DNA from: Alternaria dauci
Taxonomy: Eukaryota > Ascomycota > Dothideomycetes > Pleosporales > Pleosporaceae
NCBI RefSeq assembly: GCF_042100115.1
Contig: NC_091280.1
Span: forward strand, 434,001 to 498,000
Direction: 5' to 3'
Length of the DNA stretch: 64,000 nt
A program made the translations under genes and the position numbers. Positions 56,514-64,000 of this stretch are shown here, piece by piece (position 1 is the first letter of the stretch; every line of letters begins with the position of its first letter). A model generated the notes under the pieces. The model did not search any database. It was given only the letters and a program-made list of their open reading frames with translations, and was not told the DNA's origin.

Positions 56514-57407
56514 ATGAACGCCCCGAGCAATGCGCAGGGAACCAATACCGAACGTACCGACAATTCTCCACCACAAAACACCATGCCGTACACAAACTAT
56601 TTCGACAACCCCTACCTCAGCGAGCCAGTTCCGGACTACTCGCTCAACACCTTTTTCGACTCCGACTCATTCTTTGATCAAGCCTTAACATCAGTAGAGG
56701 GTGTAACCGATACGTCAAAAGCACAAGCAATATTCACCTCGACTTATTCCGCGACAAACATTCCGTCGAGAAGCAACGAACAACCTATGACGCAAACATT
56801 CAATACACACCCCAGTCAATCCGGACAATATCCATTCGGCTTCGCGATAGATAAAAGGCAAGTCGAGCCGAACGAACCAGACAGCTTCTCCCCTACAAGT
56901 ACGATCTCGCAACCCTCGTCGCTCGGTGGGGACGCGCCGCAACCGCTCATATCGCCGTCCCTTTCACCCCACATGTTGAAGCGCGAATCTCCATCATCGC
57001 CAACCTCTGCGTCTGAATCGTCTACCCCCAAACGCCCCACGAGGAAGCGGGGTCGACCGAAGATGGACCGTAGTAACACCGACAACGAAATCATGACCTC
57101 TCCAACCACTACAAAGTATCAGCGCGCGAAACGTCTACCGCACAACCAGGTTGAGCGCAAGTATCGAGAAGGGCTCAACTCGGAGCTGGAGAGGCTGAGA
57201 CAGTCTGTGCCGATTCTCAGACAGAGCGACGAGGCTGGTGCTATAGGGCAGCCGAAACCGAGTAAAGCCATGATTTTGGCATCAGCGATTGAGTATATCC
57301 AGAGTATTGAGAAAGAGAGGGATGCACTGATTGAGGAGAACGATAGGTTACGGCGGGAGAGATATGAAGCGCCGGCGCAAAACAACTGGGATGGAATGAA
57401 CTTCTGA
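56514..57407 (+). CDS. bHLH transcription factor
   Basis: Intronless gene for a 297-residue nuclear protein. The N-terminal 170 residues are Ser/Pro/Asn-rich. An AT-hook-like RKRGRPKMDR lies near residue 180. The bHLH domain (about residues 205-275) begins RLPHNQVERKYREGLNSELE; the His-Asn...Glu...Arg contacts predict E-box binding, and the Tyr in the basic region (ERKYRE) is the SREBP-type residue. The loop is long (SVPILRQSDEAGAIGQPKPS), and helix 2 (KAMILASAIEYIQSIEKERD) runs into a short leucine-zipper-like tail. Similar fungal proteins are annotated as HLH factors of the GlcD-gamma/Fus c 3-like group; targets are unknown. There are no transmembrane spans, so it is not a full SREBP. Confidence 0.9.
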   Translation: MNAPSNAQGTNTERTDNSPPQNTMPYTNYFDNPYLSEPVPDYSLNTFFDSDSFFDQALTSVEGVTDTSKAQAIFTSTYSATNIPSRSNEQPMTQTFNTHPSQSGQYPFGFAIDKRQVEPNEPDSFSPTSTISQPSSLGGDAPQPLISPSLSPHMLKRESPSSPTSASESSTPKRPTRKRGRPKMDRSNTDNEIMTSPTTTKYQRAKRLPHNQVERKYREGLNSELERLRQSVPILRQSDEAGAIGQPKPSKAMILASAIEYIQSIEKERDALIEENDRLRRERYEAPAQNNWDGMNF

Positions 57408-58245
57408 GGCATGTTTTTTGACGGTTTCTGGAAACGTTATCATCATGTTGCTGGGTCGCAGCGCAAGAGTCGGGTATTATAGAAGGTGTTTGCGTCTTTG
57501 GTTGAGCATCGAGATTGTATACCCTTGAGTACGATCGTATGCATAGACTGTACATTACGATACGACCAACCCCTCTGGAGATGACGGCGTTATGCTAGCT
57601 AGAGACAGCTTAATGATCAAATATATATCAGTGCGAATAATGTAATCTTAGATAGCTCAACGACAATGTACTGTTAGCTCGAGTCATATATGCAGTCAAG
57701 TCTAGCGTCCTTGTGAAGATGGTTGAGTTCAGCGTATACTTGGAGATTTCGCAGGAAACCTTGAAGCTTTCTCACGAGAAACGGACGCGGTCAGGGTGCT
57801 ATGATTGTTTAACGCAGGTTCAGTAAATATAGTGCGCAATAGCAGGTAGACTCATAATTAGGTAGCGTGAAAAAGACCGTTAGGGTCCCGAGTAATGCAG
57901 CGGTCCAACCGTCACGGATGATGTAGCAGGCATACCTATACTAGCGATCAACATAAAATACTAGTGTTCGCACTCAGGCTCTGTAGAGAGTTTATTTGCA
58001 AAAGTTATTGTTGGTGAGGTGTAGCAATGCTTCCAAACTTTGGTTGGGGTCTAACGCGGGGTTTTCCCAGTTCGGGCTCATTGCAGAGTTTTTCTTCTTT
58101 CACCCCACTTCGCTACGAGACTGTACCACCCAGACGTTCCGACAAAGAAGACGATCACTCGGGTCGTCATTGTTGAAAATTGAAAATACGAATATAATTG
58201 TTGAGATTTGCTAGAGTTCCATCAATCATCAGATTACTTCAAATC
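57408..58245. other. intergenic region
   Basis: Probable 3' UTR of the bHLH gene, then AT-rich spacer up to the tRNA-Lys. Nothing else is seen. Confidence 0.6.
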
Positions 58246-58347
58246 GCCCGGCTAGCTCAATCGGTAGAGCGTGAGACTCTTAGCTTTCACGTCCTGAAGA
58301 CTCGATTGGTTATCTCAAGGTTGTGGGTTCGACCCCCACGTCGGGCT
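58246..58347 (+). tRNA. tRNA-Lys(CUU) with intron
   Basis: Acceptor stem GCCCGGC pairs with GTCGGGC. The D arm has TAGCTCAATCGGTAGAGC. The anticodon stem TGAGA/TCTCA encloses loop CTCTTAA, anticodon CTT at 58279-58281. A 29-nt intron (58283-58311) sits at the canonical 37/38 position. The T arm GTGGGTTCGACCCCCAC is intact. The mature tRNA is 73 nt with discriminator T. Confidence 0.96.
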
Positions 58348-58359
58348 TGAGTATCTCTG

Positions 58360-58370
58360 TTTTTGTTTTT
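58360..58370 (+). terminator. Pol III terminator of tRNA-Lys
   Basis: Two TTTTT runs separated by one G, starting 13 nt after the tRNA 3' end. Confidence 0.75.
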
Positions 58371-61300
58371 GTATGCTGCTGTCCGGATAGGGGTGGTGGT
58401 GGTGAAGGATAGATAGACTTGCTTGCTTTTTTTACACTTCCCGCCAGACCACCCATAATGACTACGATAACGATGCCCACGCCTTATCTGTAGAGTTGCG
58501 CCTTGGGTATATGCTTCACTTTTTTTTGTACTCCCATCTAATGGTTAGAAGAGCTCCAGAGTACTTAGTCGTCTGTGTTCGATGTTGTTAGACTTCTACT
58601 TGATGTTTCCAGGTGTTTGACCTAATTCCGTAGTACTACCTCTTTCGCGTAAAAAAAGCTAAATAGCTGGTGCGGCGCGATAATTTAGTAGAAAACGTCC
58701 CAAATATACCTTGTGAACCTTTTGCAACAAAGTCGAATGTATGCAGAGCAACAATATACGCTACTTAGTAGGAGAGTGTAACGTCCAACCTGCTGTAGGC
58801 CTAGATGAGGAAGACCTTTCTTCACACTGGCAGATACCTAAAGTCGAGCGTGAACGAGATTTCTACTGAGTGAATGGATCGCTTTCGTCATGATGTCCCT
58901 TTTAACCACTACTATCTTGATTTCCGCTTCGAGACGAGCTACCACCGATTTACAAAGGCAGTGTGCTGACGAGAGTACAGATTCGGAACCAATCTCCAGC
59001 TTGCATGTAATACTATCGTAAAACTTAGACGATATCATAGAAGATTATGTGAAGTATGATAGATTTCGTTCTTCATGCAATATAGTGTGCGGCAGAATCG
59101 TGACTATAGGTACGTTCTGCTATCGCACAAATTTAAGGATTCTACCACCTCACTTTAGTATGGTTGGTTCTGTAAGACCACTGCTTGGTTACATGAGATA
59201 ACATGCGCGTGATCTCTAGCCTCATTCACGAGAAAGTTCAAGTCATCTCGATACTATGCATCACCAAGCGCTTGAACGGTCCTAGTCACGAAGACTTATT
59301 GGTCATACACGAATACGGTGCCATCTCTTTCTGTAGCTCCACTTCAACACCCAAACAAGCCTTTCACGAAGCTGTAGAGATCAGCAAGCGTGGACTGTCA
59401 AGTCAAGTAGGCACCGGCGACGTCTGCAGCCGGTGGAAGAACATGCAGCCTACAACCCACATCAAGCGCTGGCAGACATCTGCTAGTGTCTTGTGCTATT
59501 CGGGCCTTCTTTTCGACGTCGAGTCTTTGGAATCATATGCGCTAGGATGATTTGTTACCGATGTTTGAGATGCAAGGGGTCTGAGGAGAGAATGGGAAAA
59601 GAGTCGTGCGACATTTTACATTAGTGGAGACCTGAAGATCTTCACAGTCTTTCGCTTCTGCTGCAACGACGCAGTACTATGCACAAAAGACCATCTTCGC
59701 ATATGAATTTCCACATCCACAGGATTCACCGATATCAAAATGGTAAGCACCCTTGAAAACGACCTGGACCCTCCATCTTCCCTACCCTCTGGTTCAGCCG
59801 TGTCGTTACGATAAACGGCACATGCACATCACTGCCGCGTGCAAGTACGATAGCAACCGCAAGGCGTCTAGCTCTCCAACAGCCCAACGCCTGGGTCCCA
59901 TGGCGCGCGGAAGTAAGTTTGCGCAATACGCCATGCGTGAAGCCAAGAGTGTGGAGTGCATGCCACGCACCTGTACGAGATGGCACGAAAAGCACGACGA
60001 AAAGGTCCGAACGCGCATGATGCGTCTGTAGCGGATCCAAAGCAGCAGCGTCCAGTGCCTGTATCTAATGCATGCCGTATGTGCTGTTGCTGTACTTGAT
60101 GTGGGATTGGGGCGTAGCTCGGGAATCCTGCCAGGATCGGATGGAAGGATGTAGCAGTCGACATGGAAGATGGACGGCTAATGCTGCAAATGGTGGTCTT
60201 GCGGCGCAGTGCAGGATAGGCGCATTGCATACAAGTCACGCCGCCTTGTTGGTATGCAGTTTAGATTGTTTGATAGTCGTAAAGGTTGGGTCAGCGATGC
60301 AAGAGAGAGGCTATTGGTTGGAGACGGGACATGTAGTGGCTGCATGCTCTCCGACTCGTTGTATATGTCTCTGCAGCCTCTTAGCATACATCGAGAGGCT
60401 GGCTGCATGCGCCGACGCTTGATACTCGCAAATTAAGCCTGGATCATAGAAACGGCGTCAAGATCAGGCGGAACGGGAGGTACGGTGCGCATTCAATGAC
60501 TGACAGGAAGCACGGATAGGCGGATCTGACAAGGGTCAGTTTCCGCGGCTTTAGACGCGTGAATTTTCCATGAGTAACAGTGCAGAGACTGGAACTGTTG
60601 AGCGTGCGTAGGTTCGGCGAAGTAGAGGATAGTGTTCCCAACTCGGCACGCATCCATGGACGTTCTTTGCCCTGCAGAAGCGAATGCGACTGCGATTGCA
60701 ACACCTGTGGTGACCTTCCGGTGCAGGGGTCAGATGCCGGTAACTGTCACGCGGCAACGGCCGGTTTTTACGACGCTAAGAAGGTGGTAGTATTCGTGGT
60801 GGAATGTGATGACAGCATAGTGGTGGGTGTGTGTGCGGACAGACCGAGGATGGTGAGGATCAGGGTGGATACAGTACTAGCGACGGAAGACAACCCGCCA
60901 GCACGCCAAACCATGACAGGACAACCCAATCGTGCTCCAGTCTTCTGTATGGGAGAAATGTGCGATTGGATGCCTAGACTCGCCCCCGAATCCTACTAGA
61001 AATCCTGAACTTGTATCACCAGGAGATGATGTAACATTGTGCGGCGAGTGAGTCGGCCGCGCATAGGGCTGCAGTGGAGTGCGTGTACATTTGCGTAGCG
61101 TTGGAAGTCTGGGCGCACGAGGTTTGCATGTGCTGAGTGGTTCGTCAGTCTCACTGAAACTTGCGAACATGTTGAGCACCACCTCGTGTACGTAACCACG
61201 CCTGATACGACTAACGTGGTCGCTGCGAACTAGCAATTTTTGCGCACGTTTCTCCACAGACACCCTGGACGACGGCTGCAGTAGCCGCTGCTGGGAATAA

Positions 61301-63076
61301 GCAGCAGTGAATGCACCTTTTCGCATCCATGCCATGAGACCAGTGCCCACCTTCATGCTCTCTGATCCGATTTAGTTCGTATAGGCACACCTCCACCTTT
61401 GTGGTAAGAACGCCGAGAGGACTCGCAACCGAGGCCCACGAGTCAGGCGGAACGGATCAGCAAAAAAAATGGGTCAGAAAGGATCAAGTGCCATTCCGGA
61501 GCAAACGTCGACGGGCCTCCTTCCCGGCTGTGTGGTAGCGGGGAACAAGTCGTATAGGAAAGACTGGGAGAGTGAGCAAAAGCAATTTCCGTTTGGTTCC
61601 GCTGCCATGTCTCAAGGGCCGGAATTGAAGGAGGATTACTAGGTAGTAGCCCGAGCTCCCCCTCGTGTCTTGGAGAAGCGACTAGAAAAAAGTGGATCGC
61701 CAGCAACCTCGAATGACCGAGGCTCGGATACGATATTGGAGTCGCATACGACAATCTCAAGAAGTCTAGACAGGAGGCCTGGGCGCTTGCGCAATGTCCG
61801 CAGGTTCAGGCTGGGAATAGAATGTCATTCCGAGTTCTGGGATGCCAGCGTCGCTTGCACAGTAGCTCAAACGTCATGAGAAACTCTGTTGGCACCTGGT
61901 CATATCTGACATTCTACCTGAAATGGCCAGCATAGAGGGCCGAGGTAATAATATCCTGTTTTATAGATTTTTTTTTGACGCAGGTACGGGGATGCGTGGA
62001 AACCCCCAATTACATTGCTTAACGATCGCCGGTACCATACGGCTCCAGTGCACTGTCATTCGCTAACAGCTGGCCCGTAATATCTATGCATGATACAATG
62101 GACACAAAAAACTTCATGTTTGCATTGCTGGTATTCGCGTGAAGAGTGTTAATGAGATACACCGTCCCGGAAATTACGGAGCAATAGGATTCCGTGATGC
62201 CTGTATGAGATTAGATCTGTAGAGCGTATGCCAGTGTCCCAACCATGACGTGATCCAAGCGTGAGTACGTATGCTCAGCGTTGGGCGAATGCCTGAAATT
62301 CAAGGCCAGAAAGATGATGTAAAGCGTCTGAAGCAGGAACGCCACCATGGTAAGGAAGTACCTTGTCCGGCCACCAATTGTACCTGGCGGAGTGCCCAGT
62401 GTAAATTTCGACAAGGTTTCGCATTAGTCACTCCGCGTTCTCCGTGAAACCTTACGGGTAACGCATCCTCGCGAGGACGCCACACGTGAATGACAGGAAA
62501 CCGATATCGCAAACGTACCGAGGTGTTCATGTGGTCAAGTAGCAGTAGGTTGGAAATTTGGGTATCGAATTTAGCACGTGTGCTTGAGGCGTAATCAGAA
62601 GCTACATGTCGCGTTCCTCTAGATGCGATCCGATCGGTGCTGTTTATACATGTGATAGCCGGTGTGAAATGCCGACGGAGAGTGCAAAACGAAACCGCCG
62701 AAACATGGAAGATCAAGGCTTCCAAAGCGAAACTGGAATGACATGAAGAAGGCCACCTCTTACGGAGCGTTTGTAGAAATAGAAAGAATCGCAATACCAA
62801 TAGCGCCCAAGATCGCGTATTGGTCCATGTAAAAAGCATAATCCTCAAACCCTGTATCGTAGTTCCAGTCGTGTTGCGCCGAATAACTCCAGGAATGATG
62901 TTTTTCGATGATCAGCGGTCACACCCCAAGGTTGTCGAAACAGTCAAGAATTCATTCCATGTGCCGCCATGGTGAAAGTGTGAACCTGAACGTGTGGCTT
63001 CTGCCGCCGCCGCCGTGGTTGTATTATCGTAAAAGGCAGTGCCGTGACTCGCGACATATCTGCGTATTTAACCCGC
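58371..63076. other. 4.7-kb gene-poor region
   Basis: No supported gene. ORFs up to 182 codons are present but without domains. From 62211 to 62900 the minus strand has hydrophobic open stretches with splice-like signals that I could not join into a convincing gene. The last part is the 3' flank of the gene at the right edge. Confidence 0.45.
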
Positions 63077-64000
63077 CTATGCTCCAGTGTAGAACTGTGG
63101 TAAGCCCTGATGATGGTATGCCATTGCTGGAGTAACCTCCTCTTGTACCCGGTCTAGGTGTCCTGGCTCTGCGTACCACTGCGCACTCATAGACCGTCCG
63201 GATGAAGGCAGTGGCGGGCCGTGGTTCGGCATTGCGTCGTACGAAGTCCAGGGAGCTGGATAATAGGAGTGATTGGGAACGACGGGTGCGGACAGAGGCG
63301 CCGATGTAGATCCGCCTACCGTGGTTGTGTGTAGGGTAGAAGGGTTTGTGTCTATGGTAGTCGGATAGGGGTATGGAGAAGTTCTTCGGTAGTTTTCTTG
63401 CTGAATGCCAAGGCCTTGACCGGAATATTGTTGGGGAAGCCCTTCTATGTTGCCGTATGACATGGAGCGCGTTGGCGGTTGGAATGGTGGTTGTTGGCCC
63501 CAGTGAGAGTCTTGGTGGCCGTAGGACATGGTCGAGCTCGTACTCATTGCGGCTGGTGTATGACCACCTGAAACGTTTGACTCACTGCCGTATGCCGAAT
63601 TTGCTGTCGAAGGTGAGTTACGCCATGAAGGGCTCTCGGCTACGGTAGATGATGGTAGGAAACCGTTTGCTGGTGGCCACTGGGTTTCTATAGGAGGAGG
63701 GTATGGATAAGAAGGGTGTTGTACTGGGACTTTGTTCGTCAGCGTTTGCAAGCCTGAGACGACAGGATACATACGGCCACTGGAGACAGGCACATGGTGA
63801 GGGTCGCTTTCGTGTTCGCCGTGGTACCCAAAGCTTGGAGGCTGTCCGTTTGATGTAGATGCGGAGAATGGTGTGCGGAACTCGCCCATAGCATCGCTGT
63901 GCCGAGGTGAAGTAGCTACTGGCGTAGCTGGCTGTACTGCACTACCCGATTTCGACGAGATAGTTGGGACATGCGGCAGATCGGGGTTATGCTCAACTGG
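63077..64000 (-). CDS. C-terminal part of a probable transcription factor (possibly Con7-like)
   Basis: Open frame from the window edge to a TAG, giving 307 C-terminal residues; the 5' part lies outside. The sequence is Pro/Ser/Tyr/Gln-rich and disordered (PSYPYPPPIETQWPPANGF, PFQPPTRSMSYGNIEGLPQQ) and ends QGLPQFYTGA. No folded domain is visible, as expected for the tail of a fungal regulator. The SMSYGNIEG stretch and overall composition remind me of the Con7 C2H2 conidiation factor, but this is only a guess. Confidence 0.6.
   Translation of the reverse strand, partial: PVEHNPDLPHVPTISSKSGSAVQPATPVATSPRHSDAMGEFRTPFSASTSNGQPPSFGYHGEHESDPHHVPVSSGRMYPVVSGLQTLTNKVPVQHPSYPYPPPIETQWPPANGFLPSSTVAESPSWRNSPSTANSAYGSESNVSGGHTPAAMSTSSTMSYGHQDSHWGQQPPFQPPTRSMSYGNIEGLPQQYSGQGLGIQQENYRRTSPYPYPTTIDTNPSTLHTTTVGGSTSAPLSAPVVPNHSYYPAPWTSYDAMPNHGPPLPSSGRSMSAQWYAEPGHLDRVQEEVTPAMAYHHQGLPQFYTGA

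Overview
The window is 64 kb of nuclear DNA from a filamentous ascomycete (Pezizomycotina). Genes lie on both strands with no operons and carry many short GT-AG introns (about 45-140 nt) with CTAAC/CTGAC-type branch sites. They include typical fungal families: Kre6/Skn1, DASH Hsk3, an AreA/NIT2 GATA factor, an AcuK/Ert1 zinc-cluster factor and ChtBD1 proteins. Remembered resemblance of several proteins to Dothideomycetes (Pleosporales) points there, but that assignment is inference. I see no intact transposon, CRISPR array or rRNA, and no PKS/NRPS cluster.

Layout. 0-5 kb: 3' end of a beta-1,6-glucan synthesis gene (Kre6/Skn1), then a divergent pair of a COX14-like mitochondrial protein and the DASH subunit Hsk3. 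5-10 kb: gene-poor upstream DNA. 10-15 kb: areA-like nitrogen regulator and a DJ-1/PfpI protein. 17-23 kb: a cytochrome P450, a small membrane protein and an MFS sugar transporter. 24.7-28.2 kb: divergent secreted GH93-like and CE1 feruloyl esterase-like enzymes. 28.5-36.2 kb: CENP-Q/Fta7-like kinetochore protein, AcuK/Ert1-like gluconeogenesis regulator and the SPO22/ZIP4 meiotic protein. 36.8-46.8 kb: a GDSL-like probable pseudoenzyme, an HMG-box factor, a membrane-anchored alpha/beta hydrolase, a RING-type protein and a chitin-binding secreted protein. 48.3 kb: an unusual tRNA-Glu. 48.9-57.4 kb: acyl-protein thioesterase, HhH-GPD DNA glycosylase, SDR reductase, metallophosphoesterase and a bHLH factor. 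58.2 kb: tRNA-Lys. 58.4-63 kb: gene-poor. The right edge holds the 3' part of a probable transcription factor.

Most genes are unrelated housekeeping or regulatory genes. The only pair that looks functionally linked is the GH93/feruloyl esterase pair, since both act on arabinose-bearing plant cell-wall side chains.

The most striking feature is the tRNA-Glu(CUC) gene on the minus strand. Besides an ordinary anticodon-loop intron at 37/38, its T-loop is split between G57 and A58 by a 53-nt insert with all hallmarks of a fungal spliceosomal intron (GTAAGT, CTAAC, CAG). The insert breaks the Pol III B box but carries a B-box-like sequence of its own. Exon models below were worked out by hand from splice signals and reading frame. 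None has been checked against transcripts or databases.
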